Positions 18,262 through 26,218 of a stretch of 64,000 nucleotides of DNA are shown here, in pieces. Position 1 is the stretch's first letter, and every line of letters begins with the position of its first letter. The position numbers and the translations under genes were made by a program. Source of the stretch: Amycolatopsis sp. NBC_00345 (lineage in GTDB: Bacteria > Actinomycetota > Actinomycetes > Mycobacteriales > Pseudonocardiaceae). Location: contig NZ_CP107995.1 of NCBI RefSeq assembly GCF_036116635.1, positions 7,564,001-7,628,000 of the forward strand. The letters run 5' to 3'. Under the pieces are notes generated by a model. That model saw nothing but the letters and a program-made list of their open reading frames with translations, ran no database searches and was not told the DNA's origin.

Positions 18262-19176
18262 CTACCGGTACCCGGTCGTGTCCGGGTCCTTGCCGGCGTC
18301 CTGGACCTCGACGACGTAGCGCCAGGCGTCCGGACGGCTGCCGTCGAGGTCGTTGATGCCGTAGTGCGCGGCGAGCTGACCGCTGGACAACGTCTGGCCG
18401 GTCCAGCTGTGCCGGTCCGGGTCGGCGGCGAGGGCGGCCACCGTGCGGCCCGCGAAGGTCGGCGTCTCCGAGATGGCGAAGTACGGCTCTCGCGCCGTCG
18501 CGTCGCGCCAGTTCTCCTCGGTGACGCCGAAGATGTCGAGCATCGCCTCCGAACGGAGCCAGCCCGGGGTGAACGCGACGGCCGTGCAGCCGTGCGAAGC
18601 AAGCTCCGCCGCTTCGCCGATGGCGAGCAGGTGCGCCGAAGCCTTGGCGACGTAGAAGGGCAGCGAAGTCCCTTCGCGGTACTTCGCGTTGTACTCGGCC
18701 GTGCCGTCGGTCAGCTCGATCACCAGGCCCTTGCGCCGGAGCACCAACGGCAGCAGGTGGTGGCTGGTGATCAGGTGCGCGTCGATGCCCAGCCGGATCA
18801 TGCGCAGGCCCGCCTCCAGCGAGTGCTCCCACACCGGCTTGGCCCACTCCAGGTGGCGGTCGCCGCCCCACAGGCCGTCGACGAGGATGTTCAGGCCGCG
18901 CCGTTCCTCGTCGATCCGGGCCGCCAGCGCGGCGACCTCCGCGCTCTCCAGGTGGTCCACCCGCACGGCCACGCCCTCGCCGCCGGCCGCCTCGATCAGC
19001 TCGACCGTCTCCTCGATCGTCTCCGGACGGTCCACTTCGGACCGCCGGGCCCGCGTCGAGCGCCCGGTCACGTAGACGAACGCCCCGGCCCGGCCCAGCT
19101 CGACCGCGATGGCCCGGCTCGCGCCGCGGGTGCCGCCCGCCACCAGTGCGACCTGGCCCGCCAGTTCCGTGCCCAT
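18262..19176 (-). CDS. Short-chain dehydrogenase/reductase
   Basis: 304 aa. The NAD(P)-binding loop is AGGTRGASRAIA (13-24), a variant of TGxxxGxG. YVTGRST nearby suggests NADP. The catalytic YxxxK is FYVAKASAH (about residue 178). A long C-terminal part (240-304) exceeds the usual 250-aa SDR. Substrate not evident. A 20-bp hairpin repeat lies 40 bp upstream of its start. Confidence 0.83.
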   Translation of the reverse strand: MGTELAGQVALVAGGTRGASRAIAVELGRAGAFVYVTGRSTRARRSEVDRPETIEETVELIEAAGGEGVAVRVDHLESAEVAALAARIDEERRGLNILVDGLWGGDRHLEWAKPVWEHSLEAGLRMIRLGIDAHLITSHHLLPLVLRRKGLVIELTDGTAEYNAKYREGTSLPFYVAKASAHLLAIGEAAELASHGCTAVAFTPGWLRSEAMLDIFGVTEENWRDATAREPYFAISETPTFAGRTVAALAADPDRHSWTGQTLSSGQLAAHYGINDLDGSRPDAWRYVVEVQDAGKDPDTTGYR

Positions 19177-19215
19177 GTGAAGTCCCCTTCCGTAGTGGCC
19201 TGATTCCCAAGAGCG

Positions 19216-19266
19216 CCCTGAAGGCCACCATGAGGGTCGGATATGCCCTCAAGGTGGCCTTCAGGG
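19216..19266. repeat. Intergenic hairpin repeat, family A copy 1
   Basis: CCCTGAAGGCCACC (19216-19229) pairs with 19253-19266, and the inner TGAGGG (19231-19236) pairs with CCCTCA (19246-19251), giving a 20-bp stem with a single A-A mismatch. A second copy with the same outer arms is at 23201-23255. It lies between the SDR start and the DedA gene. Confidence 0.75.
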
Positions 19267-19405
19267 ACTTGGTCGGCTCCACCCTCCGGCCAAACCCTGA
19301 CAGACCCTGTCCGGGTTTCCGGGATTAGCTGTGTGATGCCTGTGCCTTGCTGTGAGAAGCCGGTGAACGGGACTCATCCGGGCCCGCTCGGCGGTTAATG
19401 GAAGT

Positions 19406-19963
19406 GTGGACGCGACAACGGCGGGGCTGGTGGTGCTGTTCGTCGTCTCGCTGGTGCCCATCCTGCCCACCGAGGTGACGATCATCGGCATGGGCATCGC
19501 CGCCGCGCAGGGCGGGACTTCGCTGGCCGCCGTGATCGCCGTCGCGAGCGCCGGCTGCCTCGCCTCCGACCAGGCGTTGTACGCGCTGGGCCGCTATGGC
19601 GGCAGCCGCGTGCTGGAACGCATCAGCCACCGCCCCAAGCTCGCCGCCGGCCTCGACTGGCTGGACGGGCGCCTCCAGCAGCACCCGCGCCCGGTGCTCG
19701 TCGTCGCGCGCTGGCTGCCCTCGGGCGGCACCATCGGCGCCCTGCTGGCCGGCTCGCTGCGCTGGCCGATGGGCGAGTTCTTCACCGCATCGGCCGTGGG
19801 GGTCACGCTCTGGACGTCGTACGTCGCCTTCCTCGGCTACGCCGGCGGCCAGCTCATCACCGAACCCGGGATCAGCCTGCTGCTCTCCCTCGGCGTCGCG
19901 CTGATCCTGGGTTCGGCCATCACTTACGGCATCCGCCGCGGCGCCAGCGCTTCGAGGACCTGA
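19406..19963 (+). CDS. DedA/SNARE-associated family membrane protein
   Basis: 185 aa from the GTG at 19406. It is hydrophobic, with four to five membrane segments. The family core ARWLPSGGTIGALLAGSLRW (about 100-119) corresponds to the R-x-x-P-G-x-R region of DedA proteins, although the usual second Arg is replaced. Family members flip undecaprenyl phosphate or phospholipids across the membrane. Another DedA paralogue lies at 23300-23941. It overlaps the 3' end of the peroxiredoxin gene by 40 bp in convergent orientation. Confidence 0.75.
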   Translation: MDATTAGLVVLFVVSLVPILPTEVTIIGMGIAAAQGGTSLAAVIAVASAGCLASDQALYALGRYGGSRVLERISHRPKLAAGLDWLDGRLQQHPRPVLVVARWLPSGGTIGALLAGSLRWPMGEFFTASAVGVTLWTSYVAFLGYAGGQLITEPGISLLLSLGVALILGSAITYGIRRGASASRT

Positions 19964-20586
19964 CCCGGCTCGGTGCGCGTCGTGTAGTCCGGGTGGACGT
20001 CGATGAACCGGATCGTGCGGTCGGGCTCCACGACCAGCACACTCGGGTGCGGCAGGTCCCATCCCCCGTCGCCGTTGCGCTCGGCCAGGTCTGCGCCGGC
20101 GGCCGTCATCGCCGCCCGCACGTCTTCCGTCGGCTGGAAGGTGATGCCGAGACCGCGGGCGACGAGGTTGCCGACGTCGGACAGCACGGAGTACTCCAGT
20201 TCACCGGTCTCCCGCGTGCTCAGCGAGCCGTCGGGCGCCTGCGGGCTGATCGCGACGAGCGGCACTCCTCGCTCCTTCAACGCGGGCAGCAGTTCTTGCT
20301 GGTACGCGCGCAGTGCGATGTTGCAGTACGGGCACCAGCCGCCGCGGTAGAAGACCAGCACGGCGGGCCCGTCGGCGACGAGCGCGCTGAGCGTGACGTC
20401 GCCGCCGGCCGCGTCGGGCAGCGTGAAGTCGTCCATCCGCGAACCGGTTTTGGCGAACTTGTCCCGCTCGGCGACGCGCTCCGCCCGTTCCTGGTCGGCG
20501 AAGAAGACCTCGCCCACCTCGCTCGGCAACATCTCCCTGGCCTTCTCCTTCATACCGGTCAAAGCGTCCCGCAGTGTTTCGGTCAC
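19924..20586 (-). CDS. AhpC/TSA-type peroxiredoxin
   Basis: 220 aa from the GTG at 20586 (VTETLRDALTGMKEKAREML). An N-terminal helical segment (1-45) precedes the thioredoxin fold. The active site is YRGGWCPYCNIAL (Cys85, Cys88). CxxC is unusual for peroxiredoxins, which normally have T/SxxC, so a thioredoxin-like thiol reductase is an alternative. Residues VFYRGGW and VAISPQ fit the AhpC-TSA family. It is divergent from a TetR gene with twin operators between them. Confidence 0.85.
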   Translation of the reverse strand: MTETLRDALTGMKEKAREMLPSEVGEVFFADQERAERVAERDKFAKTGSRMDDFTLPDAAGGDVTLSALVADGPAVLVFYRGGWCPYCNIALRAYQQELLPALKERGVPLVAISPQAPDGSLSTRETGELEYSVLSDVGNLVARGLGITFQPTEDVRAAMTAAGADLAERNGDGGWDLPHPSVLVVEPDRTIRFIDVHPDYTTRTEPGQVLEALAPRRMP

Positions 20587-20602
20587 GAGCGTCCCCTTTG
20601 GT

Positions 20603-20645
20603 TGTACTGTTTGGTACAGCGACAGTGACTGTACTATCTGGTACA
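20603..20645. promoter_or_regulatory. Twin TetR operators
   Basis: TGTACTGTTTGGTACA (20603-20618) and TGTACTATCTGGTACA (20630-20645) are two copies of TGTACT-N4-GGTACA, 27 bp centre to centre. The second ends on the A of the TetR start codon. Their placement would repress both divergent genes. Confidence 0.72.
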
Positions 20646-21253
20646 TGGAGGCGCAACCAACCGTGGCCGTCACGGCGCACGGACGGCGGACCCGCGACGC
20701 GATCGTCGACGCGGCCGCGGAACTGATGTATGTCAACGGCGTCGCGGGCACGAGCGTCGACAAGGTGCTGGCCGCGAGCGGGGCCGGGAAATCGCAGATG
20801 TACCACTACTTCAAGAACAAGGACCAGCTGGTCGAGGCCGTGATCGACCGGTACCTGGAGCAGATCATCGGCAACCAGCCCGCGATCCGTGAGCTGAGGT
20901 CGTGGCCGGACTTCGACCGCTGGGCCGAGCAGATCCTGACGCTGCACCGCGGCCCGTCGGGCCCGATCGCCTGCCCGCTGGGCAACATCGCGGGCGAGCT
21001 GGGCGACGACCCGCGCGTGCGCGCCCTGCTGGACCGCGCCTACCTGGAGTGGGAGTCACACCTCAAGAACGGCCTGGAAACCTTGCGTGACAACGGTTCC
21101 CTGCGTTCCGACGCCGACCCGGCGCGGCTCGCGCAGGCCGCCATGGCGTGCCTGCAGGGCGGCCTGCTGCTCGGCCACATCCGCAACGACATCACCCCGA
21201 TCGAGGACTCGCTGCGGATCGCCGTGGCGCATCTGCGCAGCTACGCGACCTGA
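20645..21253 (+). CDS. TetR-family repressor of the peroxiredoxin gene
   Basis: 202 aa from the ATG at 20645. The HTH reads DAIVDAAAELMYVNGVAGTS then VDKVLAASGAGKSQMYHYF (about 18-58). The ligand domain contains GPIACPLGNIAGELGDDPRV, typical of the TetR_C_16/YxaF-LmrA group that senses thiol-reactive or flavonoid-like compounds. The operator overlapping its own start codon indicates autorepression. The target is most likely the divergent peroxiredoxin. Confidence 0.88.
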   Translation: MEAQPTVAVTAHGRRTRDAIVDAAAELMYVNGVAGTSVDKVLAASGAGKSQMYHYFKNKDQLVEAVIDRYLEQIIGNQPAIRELRSWPDFDRWAEQILTLHRGPSGPIACPLGNIAGELGDDPRVRALLDRAYLEWESHLKNGLETLRDNGSLRSDADPARLAQAAMACLQGGLLLGHIRNDITPIEDSLRIAVAHLRSYAT

Positions 21254-21257
21254 CTCG

Positions 21258-22163
21258 TCAAGCGGTCAGGGCGGCGACCTCCGCGCGGAACTCGTCGATC
21301 ACCGTCGCCACGGCCGGGCGGGACGGCGCGCCCGTGCGGCAGACCGCTTCGACCAGGCGGGCGGCGCGGATGCCGGCCAGCGGGCGGCAGACCAGGCCAC
21401 TGCCCCGTCGAGTGTCCATTGTGTACCGCGGCAGCAACGCGATCCCGTGGCCGGCCGCGACCAGGCGCTCGGTGATGCGGAAATCGTTGATGCGCTGGAC
21501 GATCTGCGGCCGCACGCCGGTGCGGATGGTCAGCGAGCGCAGCACGTCGTCGACCGGGAAGCCGCGGTCGACGCTGATCCAGCGTTCGTCGGCGAGGTCC
21601 GCGAGGTCCACGCGGCGGCGGCGCGCCAGGTGGTGCCCGGTCGGGAGCGCGACGTCGAGCGGCTCGCGCAGCAGCGGGACCACCTCGAGCCGGTCGGACC
21701 GGAACTCCGGCGCGTGCTCGTCGCGGTGGGCGACGACCACGTCGTAGTCCGCGACCAGGCCGGGCACTTCCGGCGGCGTCATGTCGACATCGCGGACGTC
21801 CACCTCCAGCCCGTCGTACGCGGCGATGCGGCGGAGCAGCCCCGGCAGCAGCATCAGGCCCGCCGACTGGAAGATCGCGATCCGCACCCGCCCCCGCGGC
21901 ACGCTGCGGTAGGTGTCCAGCTCCGACTCCGCGCGGTCCAGCGCGGCCAGCACCTCGTCGGCGCGCGCGACCAGTGCGCGGCCCGCGTCGGTGAGCCGCA
22001 GGCCGCGGCCCGCCGGCTCGGTCAACGCCACGCCGACTTCGCCCTGCAACGCCCGCAACTGCTGGGACACCGCGGACGGCGAGCAGTGCAGCGCCTGCGC
22101 GGCCGCCGTGACGCTCCCGCGGTCGGCGAACTCGCGCAGCATCCGCAGTCTTCCGAGGTCCAC
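21258..22163 (-). CDS. LysR-family transcriptional regulator
   Basis: 301 aa, standard LysR length. N-terminal winged helix: MDLGRLRMLREFADRGSVTA then AAQALHCSPSAVSQQLRALQ (1-60). Effector-binding domain about 90-295. It is divergent from the EamA transporter gene, and the shared 87-bp region holds an 8-bp-arm palindrome (22187-22207). It probably activates the transporter gene in response to its substrate. Confidence 0.9.
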   Translation of the reverse strand: MDLGRLRMLREFADRGSVTAAAQALHCSPSAVSQQLRALQGEVGVALTEPAGRGLRLTDAGRALVARADEVLAALDRAESELDTYRSVPRGRVRIAIFQSAGLMLLPGLLRRIAAYDGLEVDVRDVDMTPPEVPGLVADYDVVVAHRDEHAPEFRSDRLEVVPLLREPLDVALPTGHHLARRRRVDLADLADERWISVDRGFPVDDVLRSLTIRTGVRPQIVQRINDFRITERLVAAGHGIALLPRYTMDTRRGSGLVCRPLAGIRAARLVEAVCRTGAPSRPAVATVIDEFRAEVAALTA

Positions 22164-22186
22164 GCCGGCCAGCCTAGTTGAAGCGA

Positions 22187-22207
22187 AACTGCACGGTCGG
22201 TGCAGTT
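22187..22207. promoter_or_regulatory. LysR operator candidate
   Basis: AACTGCAC-N5-GTGCAGTT, a perfect inverted repeat in the divergent intergenic region, 24 bp from the LysR start and 44 bp from the transporter start. Confidence 0.55.
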
Positions 22208-22250
22208 ATTCTCACTGGTCCTTCACGGTCGCGGTCGGCACAGTGGGGGC

Positions 22251-23159
22251 ATGCCCGCTCGTGACCGCCTGCTCGCCGCACTCGTCGCCGTCCTGTGGGG
22301 CTGCAACTTCCTCGCGATCCACGCCACGCTCGGCCAGTTCCCGCCGATGTTCGCGGGCGCGCTGCGGTTCGTGGTGATCGCGATCCCGACCGTGCTGTTC
22401 GTGCCGTGGCCGCGGGTGAAGCTGCGGTACCTGCTCGGCTACGGCCTCGGGTTCGGCACCGGCCAGTTCGCGTTCCTGTTCGTCGCGATGGACACCGGCA
22501 TGCCGACGGGCCTGGCCTCGCTGGTGCTGCAGGCCTCGGCGCCGTTCACGGTGCTGCTCGGCGCGATCCTGCTGCGCGAGCGCGTCTCGGGCCGGCAGCT
22601 GATCGGCATCCTGCTGGCCGTCGCCGGCATGACGGCGATCGCGTGGCAGCAGGCGGGCCACGCCGCGCTGCTGCCGGTGATCCTGACCCTGCTGGCCGCG
22701 CTGAGCTGGGCGTTCGGCAACCTGAGCATGCGCCGCGCGGAGCCGGACAACCCGTTGCACCTGGCGCTGTGGATGTCGGTGGTCCCGCCGCTGCCGATGT
22801 TCGCCCTGTCGCTGGCGCTGGAGGGCCCGGCCGCGCAGTGGCACTCGCTGACCACCCTCGGCACCCCGACCGGCCTGGTCGGACTCGCCGGCCTGGCCTA
22901 TGTGGTGCTGCTCGGCACGATCGTCGGCTCGGGCATCTGGACCACCCTGATGCGCCGCAACCCCGCGGGCGTGGTCGCGCCGTTCTCGCTACTCGTGCCG
23001 GTCGTCGGGCTGACGGCTTCGTTCTTCGTACTGAACGAGCAGCCGACGGTGCTCGAGATCGTCGCTGCGGCCGTGGTCATCGGCGGGGTGCTGATCGGTT
23101 CGCTGCGGCGTAAGCCGGCCCCGATTCTGGACGAGGAGCTTCTGCCGGCTGGGGCTTGA
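22251..23159 (+). CDS. EamA-family (DMT) transporter
   Basis: 302 aa from the ATG at 22251. Ten hydrophobic segments form two EamA repeats; the first starts RLLAALVAVLWGCNFLAIH and the second LTLLAALSWAFGNLSMRRA. This is the typical RhaT/YdcZ-like export family for amino acids or metabolites. A LysR gene is divergent. A hairpin repeat of family A follows it. Substrate unknown. Confidence 0.87.
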   Translation: MPARDRLLAALVAVLWGCNFLAIHATLGQFPPMFAGALRFVVIAIPTVLFVPWPRVKLRYLLGYGLGFGTGQFAFLFVAMDTGMPTGLASLVLQASAPFTVLLGAILLRERVSGRQLIGILLAVAGMTAIAWQQAGHAALLPVILTLLAALSWAFGNLSMRRAEPDNPLHLALWMSVVPPLPMFALSLALEGPAAQWHSLTTLGTPTGLVGLAGLAYVVLLGTIVGSGIWTTLMRRNPAGVVAPFSLLVPVVGLTASFFVLNEQPTVLEIVAAAVVIGGVLIGSLRRKPAPILDEELLPAGA

Positions 23160-23200
23160 GTCCCCCGCCCCGCCAGGAACTTGCGCAGCCGAGTCGATGA

Positions 23201-23255
23201 TGCCCTGAAGGCCACCTTCAGGGCATCTATGTCCCTCAAGGTGGCCTTCAGGGCA
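23201..23255. repeat. Intergenic hairpin repeat, family A copy 2
   Basis: Outer arms TGCCCTGAAGGCCACCTT (23201-23218) and the complement ending at 23255 flank an AGGG/CCCT continuation with one C-C mismatch. The left arm also forms its own small hairpin (TGCCCTGAA...TTCAGGGCA, 23201-23225). It shares 14-bp outer arms with copy 1 at 19216-19266. Confidence 0.75.
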
Positions 23256-23299
23256 ATCAAGACCACAAGCTGCAGTCCTGGCATTCGGCTTGAGACCGA

Positions 23300-23941
23300 T
23301 CAGGCGACCGCGTCGTCCTTCTCTGCCGGAGTCTCCTCATGAGTGCGGGACATGCGCTTCTTCAGCACCAGCGTCACGACCACCCCGATGACCAACGCGG
23401 CGCCGAGCCCGGCCCACTGGAAGCCCTTCAGCCACTTGTCCGCGACGACGCCCAGGTAGTAGATCAGCGCCGTGGTGCCGCCGGCCCAGATGATGCCGCC
23501 GAGGGCGTTCGCGATGAGGAAGCGCGGGTAGTGCATGTTCAGCGAGCCGGCGAGGGGGCCGGCGAGGATGCGCAGCACCGCGACGAAACGGCCGAAGAAC
23601 ACGGCCCACATGCCGCGTCTGTGGAACATCCGCTCGGCGTTCGCGATGTGCTGGGGCCCGAAGTGCTTGGGGAACTTGCGGCCGGCCCAGTCGAACAGCC
23701 GTTTCCCGCCCTTTTTCCCGATCAGGTAGCCGATGCTGTCGCCGATGATCGCGCCCGCGCTGGCCAGCACGCCGATCCACAGCGGGTTCAGCCCGCTGTG
23801 CGACGACGCCAGCAGGGCGGCACTGACCAGGACGATCTCGCCCGGCAGGGGGATCCCGAGGCTCTCCACCATCACCACGAGGCCCACCAGCAGATAGACC
23901 GACAGCGGAGGGATCGCCTCCAGCACGTGGTCGATGTTCAC
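23300..23941 (-). CDS. DedA family membrane protein
   Basis: 213 aa from the GTG at 23941 (VNIDHVLEAIPPLSVYLLVG). Clear DedA signatures: ESLGIPLPGEIVLVSAALLA, GAIIGDSIGYLIGKKGG and FFGRFVAVLRILAGPLAGSL (the F-x-R-F-x-P/A-x-x-R block). Four to six membrane segments with a basic, Glu-rich tail. Such proteins recycle undecaprenyl phosphate or flip phospholipids. This copy is much closer to the family consensus than the one at 19406. Confidence 0.87.
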   Translation of the reverse strand: MNIDHVLEAIPPLSVYLLVGLVVMVESLGIPLPGEIVLVSAALLASSHSGLNPLWIGVLASAGAIIGDSIGYLIGKKGGKRLFDWAGRKFPKHFGPQHIANAERMFHRRGMWAVFFGRFVAVLRILAGPLAGSLNMHYPRFLIANALGGIIWAGGTTALIYYLGVVADKWLKGFQWAGLGAALVIGVVVTLVLKKRMSRTHEETPAEKDDAVA

Positions 23942-24021
23942 TTGCCCTACCCCCTGCGACTTGCCGGTTTCGTACCTGTTCCCCGCAGCGTACCGGGGCC
24001 GGACGGGCCCGGCGTCAACCT

Positions 24022-25245
24022 TCAGTCGGGGGTGGGGTCCTCCTTGAGTAAGGGTTTTCCGGACAAACAACGCAAAGCGCGCGATTCGAGGTACCCCTGC
24101 TCCGGTGCGCTCAACGTCCGCTGCGCCGCCTTCGTGTAGTACTCGCGCGCGCCCGCCAGATCACCCGACCGCTCAAGCAGATGCGCGCGGACGACGTCGG
24201 CGCGGTAGTGCCCGGACGGCTCCAGCGCGTCCAGCTCCGCCAGCGCGGCCGCCGGCCCCTCCACCTCCGCCAGCGCGACGAGCCGGTTCAGCGTCACCAT
24301 CGGCCCGGGCGCGACCTGGCGCAACAAGTCGTACAGCAGGAGGATCTGCGGCCAGTCCGTCTCGGCGGCCGTCGGCGCTTCGTCGTGCACCGCGGCGATC
24401 GCGGCCTGCAGCTGGTACGGGCCGACGGGCGCGGTGGCGAGCGCGTGCGTGACCAGTGAGACGCCTTCCGCGATCGCGCCGGAGTCCCAGCGCGAGCGGT
24501 CCTGCTCCGCGAGCGGGACGGTCGTGCCACCCGGGCCGACGCGGGCCGGGCGGCGTGCGTCGGTTAGCAGCATCAGCGCCAGCAGGCCGGTGACCTCGCC
24601 GTCGTCCGGGAGCAGGGCGTGCAGCTGGCGCGCCAGGCGGATGGCCTCGGCCGTCAGCTCGACCCGGCCGACCGCCGCGCCCGCGCTGGCCGTGTGCCCC
24701 TCCGTGAATACCAGGTACAGCACCTGCAGCACGGCCGCGATCCGCGACGGCCGCTCGTCCGGCGGCGGCAGGCTGAACGCCGTCCCTTTCACACGCTGCT
24801 TGGCGCGGCTGATGCGCTGGCCGATCGTCGGCTCCGGCACGAGGTACGCACGCGCGATCTCGGCCGTGGTCAGCCCGCCGACGGCCCGCAGCGTCAACGC
24901 GACCTGCGACGGCCTGGTCAACGCCGGGTGGCAGCAGAGCAGCAGCAAGGTGAGCGTGTCGTCGACCGCGGGCACCGGGTCCGGATCCGGTGGCGCCAGG
25001 GCAAAAACCGCCTCCTCCCGCCGTAACCGCGCCGAATCACTGCGCCACAACTCGATCCGGCGCCGCGAAGCCGTGGTGATCAGCCACGCCTTCGGGTTGT
25101 CCGGCACGCCGTCGCGCGGCCACTGCACGGCCGCCGCGAGCAGGGCTTCCTGCACGGCGTCCTCACACGTGTCGAACCCGCCGTAACGTCGCACGAGCGC
25201 CCCGACGACCTGCGGCGCCAGCTCCCGCAGCAGGCCTTCGATCAC
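24022..25245 (-). CDS. ECF42-type sigma factor with C-terminal TPR-like extension
   Basis: 407 aa from the GTG at 25245, overlapping the stop of the YCII gene (GTGA). Sigma-2 region: RRYGGFDTCEDAVQEALLAA then NPKAWLITTASRRRIE. Sigma-4 HTH: GLTTAEIARAYLVPEPTIGQ. A roughly 230-residue C-terminal domain follows (LYLVFTEGHTASAG ... ATAPVGPYQLQAAIAAVHDE ... YLESRALRC), as in group ECF42, which lacks an anti-sigma factor and is always found beside DGPF/YCII proteins. The neighbour gene fits exactly. The C-terminal extension probably controls activity. Confidence 0.92.
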   Translation of the reverse strand: MIEGLLRELAPQVVGALVRRYGGFDTCEDAVQEALLAAAVQWPRDGVPDNPKAWLITTASRRRIELWRSDSARLRREEAVFALAPPDPDPVPAVDDTLTLLLLCCHPALTRPSQVALTLRAVGGLTTAEIARAYLVPEPTIGQRISRAKQRVKGTAFSLPPPDERPSRIAAVLQVLYLVFTEGHTASAGAAVGRVELTAEAIRLARQLHALLPDDGEVTGLLALMLLTDARRPARVGPGGTTVPLAEQDRSRWDSGAIAEGVSLVTHALATAPVGPYQLQAAIAAVHDEAPTAAETDWPQILLLYDLLRQVAPGPMVTLNRLVALAEVEGPAAALAELDALEPSGHYRADVVRAHLLERSGDLAGAREYYTKAAQRTLSAPEQGYLESRALRCLSGKPLLKEDPTPD

Positions 25246-25622
25246 AGCTCGAAGCCCACGTCGCCGGTCAGCCCCATCACGGGCCGGACCTCGATCGTCG
25301 CGTACGGCGCCTCCGGGATCCGCGCGGCGATCTCCAGCGCGCGCTCCTCCGTGTCGCATTCCAGCAGGTAGGCGCCCGCGAGCTGTTCCTTGATCTCCGC
25401 GAACGGCCCGTCGGTGGTGCTCACCCGGTCTTCGCGCACGATCACCTGTTTCGTCAGCTCCGGCGCGGCCAGCCGCTCGGAGACGATGCGCTCGCCGGAC
25501 GCGTCCAGCTCCTCGTTGAACTCCACGTACGCGCGCAGGCCCGCGGCTTTCTGCTCGTCGCTCATGCCGGCCCACGCCGAACGCGACGCCGGGTTGCCGT
25601 AGATCAGGACCAGGTACTTCAT
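25242..25622 (-). CDS. YCII/DGPF-family protein
   Basis: 126 aa. MKYLVLIYGNPASRSAW starts the ferredoxin-like YCII fold. The family signature TTDGPFAEIKEQLAG (about 69-83) gives the DGPF name. These proteins pair with ECF42 sigma factors; their chemistry is unclear, although the relative YciI has a His-Asp active site. It is first in a two-gene operon with the sigma gene (4-bp overlap) and divergent from a SnoaL-like gene. Confidence 0.9.
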   Translation of the reverse strand: MKYLVLIYGNPASRSAWAGMSDEQKAAGLRAYVEFNEELDASGERIVSERLAAPELTKQVIVREDRVSTTDGPFAEIKEQLAGAYLLECDTEERALEIAARIPEAPYATIEVRPVMGLTGDVGFEL

Positions 25623-25653
25623 CGGGTGCCTCCTCGAATCTCTGTCACACGGG

Positions 25654-25683
25654 ATGTCGAAGCTGCGGGCACGGTCTCGACGT
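25654..25683. promoter_or_regulatory. Nearly symmetric ECF42 promoter serving both divergent units
   Basis: The plus strand reads TGTCGA (25655-25660), 17 nt, CGACGT (25678-25683). The minus strand reads CGTCGA (25682-25677), 17 nt, CGACAT (25659-25654). This matches the TGTCGA / CGA-type promoter I recall for ECF42, at correct distances from both starts (25727 plus, 25622 minus). Confidence 0.6.
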
Positions 25684-25726
25684 CCCGAGCGAACGTAACC
25701 CCCGGAGAAACCAGGAGAGCATCAAA

Positions 25727-26149
25727 ATGTCCGAGAACGAGATCCTCGAGCTGCTGGCCGACCGTACCGCCGCCATGCGCGACAAGGACCCGGAACGCCT
25801 GGTGGCGGGATACGCGGAGGGCGCCGTGAAGTTCGACCTCGCCCCGCCGCTGCGCAACACCGGCGCGTCGGCGGAGTTCCTGGAGAAGTGGTTCGGCTCC
25901 TTCGCGAGCCCGGTGACGTACGAGTACCACGACGTCGAGGTGACGGAGTCCGGCGAGCTGGCCTTCGCGACCAGCTTGGCGAAGATGTCCGCGATCCCGG
26001 CGGGCATGAGCGAGCCGTTCACGCTCTGGTTCCGCTCGACGTTGTGCTTCCGCCGCGTCGACGGCGCCTGGCGCATCGTCCACGAGCACAACTCGACGCC
26101 GTTCCACATGGACGGCTCGTTCCGCGCCGCCGTCGACCTCCGGCCCTGA
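25727..26149 (+). CDS. SnoaL/DUF4440-type NTF2-fold protein
   Basis: 140 aa, with CCAGGAG before the ATG. ELLADRTAAMRDKDPERLVA then YAEGAVKFDLAPPL is the usual opening of SnoaL-like ketosteroid-isomerase folds, and the end has RRVDGAWRIVHEHNSTPF, typical of DUF4440 stress proteins. It is divergent from the YCII-ECF42 operon and shares its near-symmetric promoter, so it is a probable direct member of the sigma regulon. The reaction is unknown. Confidence 0.82.
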   Translation: MSENEILELLADRTAAMRDKDPERLVAGYAEGAVKFDLAPPLRNTGASAEFLEKWFGSFASPVTYEYHDVEVTESGELAFATSLAKMSAIPAGMSEPFTLWFRSTLCFRRVDGAWRIVHEHNSTPFHMDGSFRAAVDLRP

Positions 26150-26153
26150 AAAG

Positions 26154-26204
26154 CCGTTAAGGCCTCCTTACCCGCGTGCGACGCGGGTAAGGAGGCCTTA
26201 ACGG
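26154..26204. repeat. Perfect 24-bp hairpin, family B (terminator-like)
   Basis: The arms 26154-26177 and 26181-26204 are perfect inverse complements (24 bp) with a 3-nt loop; the left arm begins CCGTTAAGGCCTCCTTACCC. It lies between two convergent genes, 4 bp after one stop and 15 bp before the other, and probably terminates both. Confidence 0.8.
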
Positions 26205-26218
26205 ACTATCGCTTGGGG

